A DNA stretch of 64,000 bases, taken from NCBI RefSeq assembly GCF_024600715.1, contig NZ_CP102332.1, forward strand, positions 2,232,001 through 2,296,000, written 5' to 3'. Positions 35,069-43,738 of the stretch are shown here, piece by piece; the stretch's first letter is position 1, and each line of letters begins with the position of its first letter. This DNA comes from Streptomyces changanensis. GTDB lineage: Bacteria > Actinomycetota > Actinomycetes > Streptomycetales > Streptomycetaceae. Both the position numbers and the translations under genes were made by a program. Below the pieces are notes generated by a model, which made no database searches, was not told where the DNA came from, and worked only from the letters and a program-made list of their open reading frames with translations.

Positions 35069-36358
35069 TCAGCGGCCCTCGACCGGGACGAAGTCGCGCA
35101 GGACCTCACCGGTGTAGATCTGGCGCGGACGGCCGATGCGGGAACCCGGCTCCTTGATCATCTCGTGCCACTGGGCGATCCAGCCCGGCAGGCGGCCGAG
35201 GGCGAACAGGACCGTGAACATCTCGGTCGGGAAGCCCATGGCCCGGTAGATCAGACCGGTGTAGAAGTCGACGTTCGGGTAGAGGTTGCGCGAGACGAAG
35301 TAGTCGTCGGCGAGCGCGTGCTCCTCCAGCTTGAGGGCGATGTCGAGCAGCTCGTCGGACTTGCCGAGCGCCGACAGCACGTCGTGCGCCGCCGCCTTGA
35401 TGATCTTCGCGCGGGGGTCGAAGCTCTTGTAGACCCGGTGCCCGAAGCCCATCAGGCGGACGCCGTCCTCCTTGTTCTTCACCTTGCGGATGAAGGAGTC
35501 GACGTCACCGCCGTTGGCCTGGATGCCCTCCAGCATCTCCAGCACCGACTGGTTGGCGCCGCCGTGCAGGGGGCCCCACAGGGCGGAGATGCCGGCGGAG
35601 ATCGAGGCGAACATGTTCGCCTGCGACGAGCCGACCAGGCGCACCGTGGACGTCGAGCAGTTCTGCTCGTGGTCCGCGTGGAGGATCAGCAGCTTGTCGA
35701 GCGCCGAGACGACGACCGGGTCCAGCTCGTACTCCTGCGCCGGCACGGAGAACGTCATGCGCAGGAAGTTCTCGACGTACGACAGGTCGTTGCGCGGGTA
35801 GACGAACGGGTGGCCGATCGACTTCTTGTACGCGTAGGCCGCGATGGTCGGCAGCTTCGCGAGCAGCCGGATCGTCGAGAGGTGGCGCTGCTTCTCGTCG
35901 AACGGGTTGTGGCTGTCCTGGTAGAACGTCGACAGGGCGCTGACCACGGAGGACAGCATCGCCATCGGGTGGGCGTCGCGCGGGAAGCCGTCGAAGAACC
36001 GCTTCACGTCCTCGTGCAGGAGGGTGTGCTGCGTGATCTCGTTGGTGAAGGTCTCCAGCTCGTCGGCCTTCGGCAGCTCCCCGTTGATCAGCAGGTACGC
36101 CACCTCCAGGAAGGTGGAGCTCTCGGCGAGCTGCTCGATGGGGTAGCCGCGGTAGCGCAGGATGCCCTGCTCGCCGTCCAGGTAGGTGATCGCCGATTTG
36201 TAGGCGGCCGTGTTGCCGTAGCCGCTGTCCAGCGTCACCAGACCCGTCTGCGCGCGGAGCTTCCCGATGTCGAAGCCCTTGTCGCCGACGGTGCTCTCGA
36301 CCACCGGGTAGGTGTACTCACCGTCCGCGTACCGCAGTACTACAGAGTTGTCGCTCAC
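35069..36358 (-). CDS. gltA: Citrate synthase (type II, hexameric)
   Basis: A 429-residue citrate synthase condensing oxaloacetate with acetyl-CoA. The catalytic blocks are visible: HADHEQNCSTSTVR, the histidine of GPLHGGANQ, GFGHRVYK and the late-domain DFYTGLIYRAMGFP. The start is GTG 36358 (SDNSVVLRYADGEYTYPVV follows), which matches the conserved N-terminus; upstream in-frame codons give a basic extension with no homology. GAGGGA precedes it. It is 168 bp downstream of recD2 on the same strand and probably has its own promoter. Confidence 0.96.
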   Translation of the reverse strand: MSDNSVVLRYADGEYTYPVVESTVGDKGFDIGKLRAQTGLVTLDSGYGNTAAYKSAITYLDGEQGILRYRGYPIEQLAESSTFLEVAYLLINGELPKADELETFTNEITQHTLLHEDVKRFFDGFPRDAHPMAMLSSVVSALSTFYQDSHNPFDEKQRHLSTIRLLAKLPTIAAYAYKKSIGHPFVYPRNDLSYVENFLRMTFSVPAQEYELDPVVVSALDKLLILHADHEQNCSTSTVRLVGSSQANMFASISAGISALWGPLHGGANQSVLEMLEGIQANGGDVDSFIRKVKNKEDGVRLMGFGHRVYKSFDPRAKIIKAAAHDVLSALGKSDELLDIALKLEEHALADDYFVSRNLYPNVDFYTGLIYRAMGFPTEMFTVLFALGRLPGWIAQWHEMIKEPGSRIGRPRQIYTGEVLRDFVPVEGR

Positions 36359-36525
36359 GTCATCCCTCACCGACGTTGTGCCTCTTCTTCGAGGTGCCCT
36401 GACTGTCTCTACCATCCCCCACTTGGCTCAGCAGAGTGCACTCGGGGTCGACCATTGGGCCTATTGGCGGCACTGAGTGCCGTCAACCTGCTCATACTGC
36501 CCCCTTCGCCCCGGTTCCGGAAGTG

Positions 36526-38751
36526 CTAGGTGATGTTTCCCACGGGACGTCCTCCTGACAGCCGGTGATCGAGTGCGGTAAAGCGCCGACCGGCGGAAAC
36601 GGTCCGCACGGCCTGCCCGATCGCCTTGCGCGAGCCGACGAGGACGACGAGCTTCCGGGCGCGGGTGACGGCCGTGTAGAGGAGGTTGCGCTGGAGCATG
36701 GTCCAGGCGCTGGTGGTGACGGGGATCACCACGGCCGGGTACTCGCTCCCCTGCGACCGGTGGATGGTCACCGCGTACGCGTGGGCCAGCTCGTCGAGCT
36801 CGTCGAAGTCGTAGGGGACCTCCTCGCCCTCGTCCGTCCGGACGGTCAGCCGCTGCTCGACGGTGTCCAGTGCCGTGACGACGCCCACCGTGCCGTTGAA
36901 GACCCCGTTGGCCCCCTTGTCATAGTTGTTGCGGATCTGGGTGACCTTGTCGCCGACCCGGAAGACCCGGCCGCCGAACCGCTTCTCCGGAAGGTCGGGG
37001 CGGGCCGGGGTGATGGCCTGCTGGAGCAGGCCGTTGAGCGCGCCCGCGCCGGCCGGGCCACGGTGCATGGGGGTGAGTACCTGGACGTCCCGGCGCGGGT
37101 CGAGGCCGAACTTGGCCGGAATCCGGCGGGCCGCGACCTCCACGGTGACCCGGGCCGCGTCCTCGGTCTCCTCCTCGGCGAAGAGGAAGAAGTCCGGCAG
37201 GCCCTCCGTGCGCGGCGGCGTGCCGGCGTTGATCCGGTGCGCGTTGGTGACCACGCCGGACTGCTGGGCCTGCCGGAAGATCCGCGTCAGCCGGACCGCC
37301 GGTACGGGGCTGCCCGGGGCGAGCAGATCGCCGAGGACCTCGCCCGCGCCGACCGACGGGAGCTGGTCCACGTCCCCCACCAGCAGCAGGTGGGCGCCCG
37401 GGGCCACCGCCTTGACCAGCTTGTTCGCCAGGAGCAGGTCGAGCATGGAGGCCTCGTCGACGACGACCAGGTCCGCGTCGAGGGGCCGGTCCCGGTCGTG
37501 GGCCGCGTCCCCGCCGGGCTTGAGCTCCAGGAGGCGGTGGACGGTGGAGGCCTCGGCGCCCGTCAGCTCCGCGAGCCGCTTGGCGGCCCGCCCCGTGGGG
37601 GCGGCGAGCACCACCTTGGCCTTCTTGGCGCGGGCCAGCTCCACGATGGAGCGGACCGTGAAGGACTTGCCGCAACCGGGGCCGCCCGTCAGGACGGCGA
37701 CCCTATGGGTCAGGGCGAGCCGCACGGCCTCCTCCTGCTCGGGGGCGAGCGTGGCCCCGGTGCGGGCGGCGAGCCAGGCCAGCGCCCTGTCCCAGGACAC
37801 GTCCCGGAAGGCCGGCATCCGGTCCTCCTCGGCCCGCAGCAGCCGCCGGAGCTGCCCGGCGAGGGACAGCTCCGCCCGGTGGAACGGGATCAGGTACACG
37901 GCGGTGACGGGCGTCCCCTCCGGGCCCGGCACGGTCTCCCGCACGACCCCTTCCGGGTCCTCGGACAACTCGCCCAGGCACTCGATGACGAGCCCCGTGT
38001 CGACCTGGAGGAGCTTCACCGCGTCCGCGATCAGCCGTTCCTCGGGCAGGAAGCAGTGCCCCTGGTCGCCGGACTGCGACAGGGCGTACTGCAGGCCGGC
38101 CTTCACCCGGTCCGGGCTGTCGTGCGGGATGCCGACGGCCTGCGCGATCCGGTCGGCGGTGAGGAAGCCGATGCCCCACACGTCCGCGGCGAGCCGGTAG
38201 GGCTGGTTCCTCACCACGGAGATCGAGGCGTCCCCGTACTGCTTGTAGATCCGCACCGCGATGGACGTGGAGACGCCGACGCCCTGGAGGAAGACCATCA
38301 CCTCCTTGATCGCCCTCTGCTCCTCCCAGGCGGCCGTGATGTTCCGGGTGCGCTTGGGGCCGAGGCCCGGGACCTCGATCAGGCGCCCGGGGGACCCTTC
38401 GAGGATGTCGAGGGTCTCCAGGCCGAAGTGCTGCGTGATGCGGTCGGCGAAGACGGGGCCGATGCCCTTGACCAGTCCGGAACCGAGGTAGCGGCGGATG
38501 CCCTGGAGGGTGGCGGGCAGGACGGTCGTGTAGTTCTCGACGGTGAACTGCTTCCCGTACTGGGGGTGCGACCCCCAGCGGCCCTCCATCCGCAGCGACT
38601 CCCCCGGCTGGGCGCCGAGCAGCGCGCCGACGACCGTGAGGAGGTCACCGGCGCCGCGCCCGGTGTCGACCCGGGCGACCGTGTAGCCGTTGTCCTCGTT
38701 GCAGTACGTGATCCGCTCGAGGACGCCTTCCACCACCGCGAGTCGGGACAT
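36526..38751 (-). CDS. recD2: RecD2-type ATP-dependent DNA helicase
   Basis: A 741-residue SF1B helicase of the RecBCD-independent RecD2 class. It has an N-terminal OB-like domain (1-90), helix-hairpin-helix modules (GLVKGIGPVFADRI, IEVPGLGPKRTRNI, DVWGIGFLTADRIA), Walker A LTGGPGCGKSF (K362; cysteine where threonine is usual), Walker B VVVDEASM, LVGDVDQLPSVG and the C-terminal HRSQGSEYPAVV motif. It unwinds DNA 5' to 3' and takes part in mismatch, recombination or replication-stress repair. ATG 38751 has only a weak GGAG. A perfect 18-bp-arm hairpin with DnaA-box-like sequence sits 33 bp upstream. Confidence 0.93.
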   Translation of the reverse strand: MSRLAVVEGVLERITYCNEDNGYTVARVDTGRGAGDLLTVVGALLGAQPGESLRMEGRWGSHPQYGKQFTVENYTTVLPATLQGIRRYLGSGLVKGIGPVFADRITQHFGLETLDILEGSPGRLIEVPGLGPKRTRNITAAWEEQRAIKEVMVFLQGVGVSTSIAVRIYKQYGDASISVVRNQPYRLAADVWGIGFLTADRIAQAVGIPHDSPDRVKAGLQYALSQSGDQGHCFLPEERLIADAVKLLQVDTGLVIECLGELSEDPEGVVRETVPGPEGTPVTAVYLIPFHRAELSLAGQLRRLLRAEEDRMPAFRDVSWDRALAWLAARTGATLAPEQEEAVRLALTHRVAVLTGGPGCGKSFTVRSIVELARAKKAKVVLAAPTGRAAKRLAELTGAEASTVHRLLELKPGGDAAHDRDRPLDADLVVVDEASMLDLLLANKLVKAVAPGAHLLLVGDVDQLPSVGAGEVLGDLLAPGSPVPAVRLTRIFRQAQQSGVVTNAHRINAGTPPRTEGLPDFFLFAEEETEDAARVTVEVAARRIPAKFGLDPRRDVQVLTPMHRGPAGAGALNGLLQQAITPARPDLPEKRFGGRVFRVGDKVTQIRNNYDKGANGVFNGTVGVVTALDTVEQRLTVRTDEGEEVPYDFDELDELAHAYAVTIHRSQGSEYPAVVIPVTTSAWTMLQRNLLYTAVTRARKLVVLVGSRKAIGQAVRTVSAGRRFTALDHRLSGGRPVGNIT

Positions 38752-38783
38752 GGCTCCGACGCTATCGGGTGGCTCCGACACGC

Positions 38784-38820
38784 CCCCGTGCCTGTGGACG
38801 AGTCGTCCACAGGCACGGGG
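38784..38820. repeat. Perfect inverted repeat containing two DnaA-box-like sequences
   Basis: Eighteen-base arms (38784-38801 and 38803-38820) surround a single G. Each arm holds TCGTCCACA or its complement, one base from the Streptomyces DnaA box TTGTCCACA. It lies just upstream of recD2 and 113 bp downstream of the sugar isomerase stop, so it could be a terminator, a DnaA-bound control site, or both. Confidence 0.75.
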
Positions 38821-38882
38821 CGGGTGGGGGTGGACGCCCGTCGGTGGCGGGGGCGCGAAGTCGGTGGGGGCTTGCGCGGGGG

Positions 38883-38924
38883 CGCGGAACGAAGGGGGGC
38901 AGGGCCGGCCCCCCTCGTTCCGCG
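38883..38924 (-). terminator. Terminator of the sugar-catabolic operon
   Basis: A long stem pairs 38883-38899 with 38909-38924, with a single bulged A and a 9-base loop. It begins 9 bp after the stop of the leftward sugar isomerase gene. Confidence 0.8.
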
Positions 38925-38932
38925 CGGCGCCG

Positions 38933-39766
38933 TCACCCGTTCGGTCGCAGGACGTGGCGGACGTACCCGCGGACGGTCTCCTCCAGGACCTCCACCCCGT
39001 CCCTCGCCCACAGCGCGTCGTTGAACAGCTCCACCTCCACCGGTCCGGTGTAACCGGCCGCGGCGACGCGCTCGTACCAACCCCGCAGGTCGATCACGCC
39101 CTCGCCGAGCTGCCCCCGACCGGTCATGACGCCCGCCGGCAGGGGCGTCGTCCAGTCGGCCAGCTGGAACGAGTGGATGCGGCCCTCCGCCCCCGCCCGC
39201 GCGACCGCCGCCGGGGCCCTGTCGTCCCACCACACGTGGTACGTGTCCACGACCACGCCCACCCACGACGCCGGGAACGGCGCCGCCAGCTCCAGCGCCT
39301 GGTCCAGGGTGGACACGGCGCAGCGGTCCGCCGCGTACATCGGGTGCAGCGGTTCGACGGCGAGGCGGACGCCGCGCTCCGCCGCGTACGGCGCGAGGAC
39401 CGCGAGCGCCGCGGCGATCCGCTCACGCGCCGCGGACAGGTCCCTGCCGCCCGGCGGGAGACCGCCGGAGACCAGGACCAGGGTGTCCGTGCCGAGCGCG
39501 GCCGCCTCGTCGACGGCCTCCCGGTTGTCGTCCAGGTCCTCGGCCGTGGTGAAGAACCCGCCCCGGCACAGGGTCGTGACGGCGAGCCCGGCGTCCCGGA
39601 CGAGCTTCGCGGCGGCCTCCACGCCGTACTCCCGCACCGGTTCGCGCCACAGGCCGACGCCCGGGACGCCCAGGAGGACGCACGCCTCGGTCAGTTCGGG
39701 CAGCGACAGCTGCCGGACGGTCATCTGGTTGACGCTGAAGCGGGACAGGTCGGGGGTGTCGGTCAC
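38933..39766 (-). CDS. Sugar phosphate isomerase/epimerase (TIM barrel)
   Basis: A 277-residue xylose-isomerase-like barrel. Metal-site strands are visible: LAVEPLHPMYAADR with the acidic ligand, VVDTYHVWWDD, HSFQLADW, and VEVELFND near the C-terminus. Members interconvert keto and aldo sugars or inosose derivatives. GTG 39766 overlaps the TGA of the DUF993 gene (GTGA), so it is the last gene of a coupled three-gene operon with a dehydrogenase, which suggests breakdown of a sugar or cyclitol. The exact substrate is unclear. Confidence 0.88.
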   Translation of the reverse strand: MTDTPDLSRFSVNQMTVRQLSLPELTEACVLLGVPGVGLWREPVREYGVEAAAKLVRDAGLAVTTLCRGGFFTTAEDLDDNREAVDEAAALGTDTLVLVSGGLPPGGRDLSAARERIAAALAVLAPYAAERGVRLAVEPLHPMYAADRCAVSTLDQALELAAPFPASWVGVVVDTYHVWWDDRAPAAVARAGAEGRIHSFQLADWTTPLPAGVMTGRGQLGEGVIDLRGWYERVAAAGYTGPVEVELFNDALWARDGVEVLEETVRGYVRHVLRPNG

Positions 39767-40914
39767 CGGGCCACCCCGTACACCGCGAAGAGGGACGAGA
39801 CGCGGTCCGCCGCGAGCTCCGGGTCCGGGAACAGGCCGAGGCCGTCGGCCAGTTCGTAGGCGCGCGCCAGGTGCGGCAGGGAGCGTGCCGACTGCAGGCC
39901 GCCCACCATCGCGAAGTGGTCCTGGTGGCCGGCGAGCCACGCCAGGAACACCACACCGGTCTTGTAGAAGCGCGTGGGGGGCTGGAAGAGGTGGCGGGAG
40001 AGCTCAACCGTGGGGTCCAGGAGCGTGCGGAAGCCCGTCGTGTCACCCGTGTCGAGGGTGCGGACCGCCTCCGCCGCCAGCGGGCCCAACGGGTCGAAGA
40101 TGCCGAGCAGGGCGTGGCTGAAACCCTGCTCGTCGCCCTCGATCAGCTCGGGGTAGTGGAAGTCGTCGCCCGTGTAGCAGCGGACGCCCTGCGGGAGGCG
40201 GCGGCGCAGTTCGACCTCGCGCCGGGCGTCGAGGAGGGAGACCTTGATGCCGTCGACCTTGTCGGGGTGGGCCGCGATCACGTCGAGGAAGGTCTCCGTC
40301 GCCGCGTCGAGGTCGGCCGAGCCCCAGTAGCCGTCGAGGGCCGGGTCGAACATCGGGCCGAGCCAGTGCAGGATCACCGGTTCGCTCGCCTGGCGCAGGA
40401 GGTGGCCGTAGGTGTCGAGGTAGTCGTCGGGGCCGGAGGCGGCGGCCGCGAGGGCCCGGGAGGCCATCAGGATGGCCTGCGCGCCCGACTCCTCGACCAC
40501 CGCGAGCTGTTCCTCGTACGCGGCGCGGATCTCCGGCAGCGTGCCGCCCGCGATCTGGTCGGTGCCGACGCCGCAGGCGATGCGGCCGCCCACGCCGCGG
40601 GCCTCCGCCGCGCTGCGCCGGATCAGTTCTGCCGCTCCCGCCCAGTCGAGGCCCATGCCCCGCTGGGCGGTGTCCATGGCCTCGGCGACCCCCAGGCCGT
40701 GGGACCACAGGTGGCGGCGGAAGGCGAGGGTGGCGTCCCAGTCGACGGCGGCGGGGCCGTCGGGGGTGGTGTCGGCGTACGGGTCGGCGACGACGTGCGC
40801 GGCGGAGAAGACCGTACGGGAGGTCAGCGGGCCGCCACCGGTCAGGGCCAGGGGCTCGGCGCGGGGCTCGTACTCCCGCAGACCGCCGTCGGGTCGGGGC
40901 AGGCGGACCGTCAC
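39763..40914 (-). CDS. DUF993 / dihydrodipicolinate synthase-like protein
   Basis: A 383-residue protein of the DUF993 type, usually annotated as dihydrodipicolinate synthase family. The visible blocks TSRTVFSAAHVVADP, GGRIACGVGTDQ, VEESGAQAILMASRALA, PVILHWLGPMFDPALDGYWG and VDGIKVSLLD fit a TIM-barrel aldolase, with the lysine of GIKVS a candidate Schiff-base residue. In the operon it probably cleaves a sugar-acid intermediate made by the dehydrogenase. GTG 40914 follows GGAGGTGACCCC and overlaps the stop of a 27-codon frame created by a local duplication. Confidence 0.85.
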   Translation of the reverse strand: MTVRLPRPDGGLREYEPRAEPLALTGGGPLTSRTVFSAAHVVADPYADTTPDGPAAVDWDATLAFRRHLWSHGLGVAEAMDTAQRGMGLDWAGAAELIRRSAAEARGVGGRIACGVGTDQIAGGTLPEIRAAYEEQLAVVEESGAQAILMASRALAAAASGPDDYLDTYGHLLRQASEPVILHWLGPMFDPALDGYWGSADLDAATETFLDVIAAHPDKVDGIKVSLLDARREVELRRRLPQGVRCYTGDDFHYPELIEGDEQGFSHALLGIFDPLGPLAAEAVRTLDTGDTTGFRTLLDPTVELSRHLFQPPTRFYKTGVVFLAWLAGHQDHFAMVGGLQSARSLPHLARAYELADGLGLFPDPELAADRVSSLFAVYGVAR

Positions 40915-41015
40915 GGGGTCACCTCCGGGACGTCGGTACGGCGGTCCTCGCGCTCCTGCGCACCGCCGTCGGGTCGGGGCGGTCGGACCGTCACAGCGCC
41001 ACCTCCGGGACGTCG
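40882..41015. repeat. 80-bp-offset tandem duplication at a gene junction
   Basis: The 54-bp segment 40882-40935 recurs at 40962-41015 with a few changes. Each copy contains the end of a gene (encoding DVPEV) and the start of the next (encoding VTVR.PRPDGG). The duplication therefore copied the junction between the dehydrogenase and DUF993 genes. Confidence 0.85.
40911..40994 (-). CDS. Micro-ORF generated by junction duplication (27 codons)
   Basis: GTG 40994 overlaps the stop of the dehydrogenase gene (GTGA) and the frame runs 27 codons to a TGA that overlaps the GTG of the DUF993 gene (GTGA again). The peptide begins VTVRPPRPDGG like the DUF993 protein and ends DVPEVTP like the dehydrogenase. 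It is probably a by-product of duplication, but it preserves translational coupling from gene to gene and contains the GGAGGTGACC ribosome site. Functional status is unknown. Confidence 0.45.
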   Translation of the reverse strand: MTVRPPRPDGGAQEREDRRTDVPEVTP

Positions 41016-42142
41016 AGGCGGCGGCCCTCGGCGGCGGACCGCAGGCCCAGTTCGGCGAGCTGGACGCCCCGGGCGCCCGCGAGGAGGTCCCACTGGTACG
41101 GCTCGTCGAGCACGACGTGGCGCAGGAACAGCTCCCACTGGGCCTTGAAGCCGTTGTCGAACTCGGCGTTGTCGGGTACCTCCTGCCACTGGTCGCGGAA
41201 GGACTCGGTGACGGGGATGTCGGGGTTCCAGACCGGCTTCGGGGTGGCCGAGCGGTGCTGGACACGGCACCCGCGCAGTCCGGCGACGGCGGAGCCGTGG
41301 GTGCCGTCGACCTGGAACTCCACGAGCTCGTCGCGGTTGACGCGGACCGCCCAGGAGGAGTTGATCTGGGCGACGGCGCCGCCCTCCAGCTGGAAGATGC
41401 CGTACGCCGCGTCGTCGGCGGTGGCCTCGTAGGGCTTGCCGTGCTCGTCCCAGCGCCGCGGGACGTGCGTGGCGACATGGGCGGTGACGGAGGTGACGCG
41501 GCCGAACAGCTCGTGGAGCACGTACTCCCAGTGCGGGAACATGTCGACGACGATGCCGCCGCCGTCCTCCGCGCGGTAGTTCCACGAGGGGCGCTGCGCC
41601 TCCTGCCAGTCGCCCTCGAAGACCCAGTAGCCGAACTCGCCGCGCACCGAGAGGATCTCGCCGAAGAAGCCGCCGTCGATCAGGCGCTTCAGCTTGAGCA
41701 GGCCCGGCAGGAAGATCTTGTCCTGGACGACGCCGTGCTTGACGCCCGCCCCGCGCGCGAGGCGGGCCAGCTCCAGGGCGCCGGCCAGGTCGGTGGCGGT
41801 GGGCTTCTCCGTGTACACGTGCTTCCCGGCGGCGATGGCCCGGGTGACGGCCGCGACGCGCGCGGAGGTGACCTGCGCGTCGAAGTAGATCTCGGTGCGG
41901 TCGTCGGCGAGGACGGCGTCGAGGTCCGTGGACCACTCGGTCAGGCCGTGGCGTTCGGCGAGCTCGCGCAGGGCGTGTTCGCGGCGGCCGACGAGGACCG
42001 GCTCCGGCCACAGCACGCGGCCGTCGCCGAGGTCCAGGCCGCCCTGCTCGCGGATGGCCAGGATGGACCGCACCAGGTGCTGGCGGTATCCCATCCGGCC
42101 GGTGACGCCGTTCATGGCGATCCGCACTGTCCTACGTGTCAC
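40991..42142 (-). CDS. Gfo/Idh/MocA family NAD(P) dehydrogenase
   Basis: A 383-residue sugar dehydrogenase of the Gfo/Idh/MocA family. The N-terminal Rossmann fold (RIAMNGVTGRMGYRQHLVRS) has a variant of the usual GxGxxG; the conserved EKPTATD holds the catalytic lysine; VVQDKIFLPGLLKLK and the C-terminal sheet domain follow. It would oxidise a sugar, cyclitol or derivative. First gene of the leftward operon, GTG 42142 behind ATGGAGGACC. An 18-bp LacI-type palindrome lies 64 bp upstream, between it and the divergent LacI gene. Confidence 0.92.
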   Translation of the reverse strand: MTRRTVRIAMNGVTGRMGYRQHLVRSILAIREQGGLDLGDGRVLWPEPVLVGRREHALRELAERHGLTEWSTDLDAVLADDRTEIYFDAQVTSARVAAVTRAIAAGKHVYTEKPTATDLAGALELARLARGAGVKHGVVQDKIFLPGLLKLKRLIDGGFFGEILSVRGEFGYWVFEGDWQEAQRPSWNYRAEDGGGIVVDMFPHWEYVLHELFGRVTSVTAHVATHVPRRWDEHGKPYEATADDAAYGIFQLEGGAVAQINSSWAVRVNRDELVEFQVDGTHGSAVAGLRGCRVQHRSATPKPVWNPDIPVTESFRDQWQEVPDNAEFDNGFKAQWELFLRHVVLDEPYQWDLLAGARGVQLAELGLRSAAEGRRLDVPEVAL

Positions 42143-42206
42143 GAAGGTCCTCCATGTCGTCCCCTGTGGCCCCTGCGCGCCGGGCGGCCGCTGGTGCGGC
42201 GCCGCT

Positions 42207-42224
42207 ATAGCAAGCGCTTTCTAT
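42207..42224. promoter_or_regulatory. LacI-family operator
   Basis: ATAGCAAGCGCTTTCTAT is an 18-bp palindrome with one mismatched pair and the central CG step typical of LacI/GalR operators (GAAAGCGCTTTC-like). It sits in the 155-bp divergent region between the dehydrogenase operon and the LacI gene. Confidence 0.8.
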
Positions 42225-42297
42225 GGGTGATGACGCTAGCCTGCGCACAGCGGCCCGTACAAGAGCCGCGCCCGACTTCCCCCCACGGAGGGACGCG

Positions 42298-43362
42298 ATG
42301 ACAGTCACTCTGGCCGACGTGGCGGCACGCGCCCGGGTGTCCCCGGCGACCGTCTCGCGCGTCCTCAACGGGAACTACCCCGTGGCCGCGTCGACCAGGG
42401 AACGGGTCCTCCGCGCGGTCGACGAACTCGACTACGTGCTCAACGGCCCCGCCAGCGCGCTGGCCGCGGCCACGTCCGACCTCGTCGGCATCCTCGTCAA
42501 CGACATCGCCGACCCCTTCTTCGGCATCATGGCCGGGGCCGCGCAGAGCGCCATCGGCGACACCGGGACCGGCCGGGCGGGCGGCGAGAAGCTCGCCGTC
42601 GTCTGCAACACCGGAGGCTCGCCCGAACGCGAGCTCACCTACCTGACGCTCCTCCAACGGCAGCGGGCCGCCGCCGTCGTCGTGACCGGCGGCGCGCTGG
42701 AGGATCCCGCGCACATCGCCGCCCTGACGGCCAAACTCGCGAAGCTGGCCGACGCGGGCACCCGCGTCGTGCTGTGCGGCCGCCCTCCCATGCCCGGCGA
42801 CGCCGTCACGGCCACCCTCGCCTTCGACAACCGCGGCGGCGGGCGGCGGTTGACCGAGCACCTGCTCGCCCTCGGCCACCGCCGCATCGGCTACGTCGCG
42901 GGGCCGGCCGAACGCACCACGACCCGGGACCGGCTGGAGGGCCACCGCGACGCGCTCGCCGCGGCGGGGCTCGGCGGTGGCGGCCCGGAGCAGGACGGAC
43001 TGACCGCGCACGGCCCGTACACGCGGGCCGCCGGGTACGAGGCGACCCGGGAGCTGCTGGCCCGCGACCCGTCCCTCACGGCCGTCGTCGCGGCCAACGA
43101 CACCGTCGCGCTCGGCGCCTGCGCGGCCGTGCGCGAGGCCGGGCTGCGCATCCCGCAGGACGTGTCCGTTGCCGGCTTCGACGACCTGCCGTTCTCCGTC
43201 GACGCGGTCCCGGCCCTGACGACGGTACGGCTGCCGCTCCACGAGGCGGGCGTCCGGGCGGGGCGCCTGGCGATGGGCACGGACACGCCGCCACCGGGGG
43301 GCGTCGAGACGATCGCCGGCGAACTGACGGTCCGCGCGTCGACGGCGCCCCCGCGCGCGTAA
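42298..43362 (+). CDS. LacI-family transcriptional regulator
   Basis: A 354-residue repressor. The N-terminal HTH and hinge (VTLADVAARARVSPATVSRVLNG, then YVLNGPASALA) are followed by a periplasmic-binding-protein-like sugar domain (LVGILVNDIADPFFGIM, GHRRIGYVAG, AANDTVALGACAAVRE, PQDVSVAGFDDLPF). It likely represses the divergent dehydrogenase-DUF993-isomerase operon through the palindrome at 42207-42224 and itself, and is released by a sugar. ATG 42298 follows CGGAGGGACG. In the hinge helix the usual LAA reads LNGPASALAAAT. Confidence 0.93.
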   Translation: MTVTLADVAARARVSPATVSRVLNGNYPVAASTRERVLRAVDELDYVLNGPASALAAATSDLVGILVNDIADPFFGIMAGAAQSAIGDTGTGRAGGEKLAVVCNTGGSPERELTYLTLLQRQRAAAVVVTGGALEDPAHIAALTAKLAKLADAGTRVVLCGRPPMPGDAVTATLAFDNRGGGRRLTEHLLALGHRRIGYVAGPAERTTTRDRLEGHRDALAAAGLGGGGPEQDGLTAHGPYTRAAGYEATRELLARDPSLTAVVAANDTVALGACAAVREAGLRIPQDVSVAGFDDLPFSVDAVPALTTVRLPLHEAGVRAGRLAMGTDTPPPGGVETIAGELTVRASTAPPRA

Positions 43363-43715
43363 CGGGGCGTCCGCCGCCCTCGGGGGCACTGCGCCGCAAG
43401 GCCGGTGGGTGGGGTCGGGGCCGCGCGGGGTCACCTCCTCGGGGTCGGCGGCCCTGGGCACTGGACGACGGAACCCACCCGACGCCGCCAACCCCTGCGG
43501 GGGCAACCCCCCACGCCCCCTCCCAGACCGCACGCGGACTCAGCGCCGTGGCGGTGCGGGGCAGGGCCGCCGCACTGCCGGTGGGTGGGGTCGGGGGCGC
43601 GCGGGGTCACCTCCTCGGGGTCGGCGGCCCTGGGTACTGGACGACGGAACCCACCCGACGCCGCCAACCCCTGCGGGGGCAACCCCCCACGCCCCCTCCC
43701 AGACCGCACGCGGAC
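43363..43715. other. Repeat-filled spacer after the LacI gene
   Basis: This 353-bp stretch consists almost entirely of two direct copies of a 161-bp repeat (listed separately). No gene is seen. Confidence 0.75.
43402..43562 (+). repeat. Interspersed repeat, copy A
   Basis: This 161-bp unit starts CCGGTGGGTGGGGTCGGGG and ends GTGGCGGTGCGGGGC. It contains a hairpin around AACCCCTGCGGGGGC. It is nearly identical to copy B, 176 bp downstream. Confidence 0.9.
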
Positions 43716-43738
43716 TCAGCGCCGTGGCGGTGCGGGGC
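43578..43738 (+). repeat. Interspersed repeat, copy B
   Basis: Direct copy of the unit at 43402 with only a few substitutions. Its right end overlaps the last seven codons and stop of the leftward gene ending at 43716, so that gene's C-terminus is supplied by the repeat. Confidence 0.9.

Noticed and set aside
34690..35117. Basic, Arg/Gly-rich frames in the copZ-gltA gap
   Set aside because: They run through a clear terminator hairpin, differ in all frames and show no domain.
43402..43738. Possible CRISPR array
   Set aside because: Units are 161 bp with no short spacers, and there are no cas genes.
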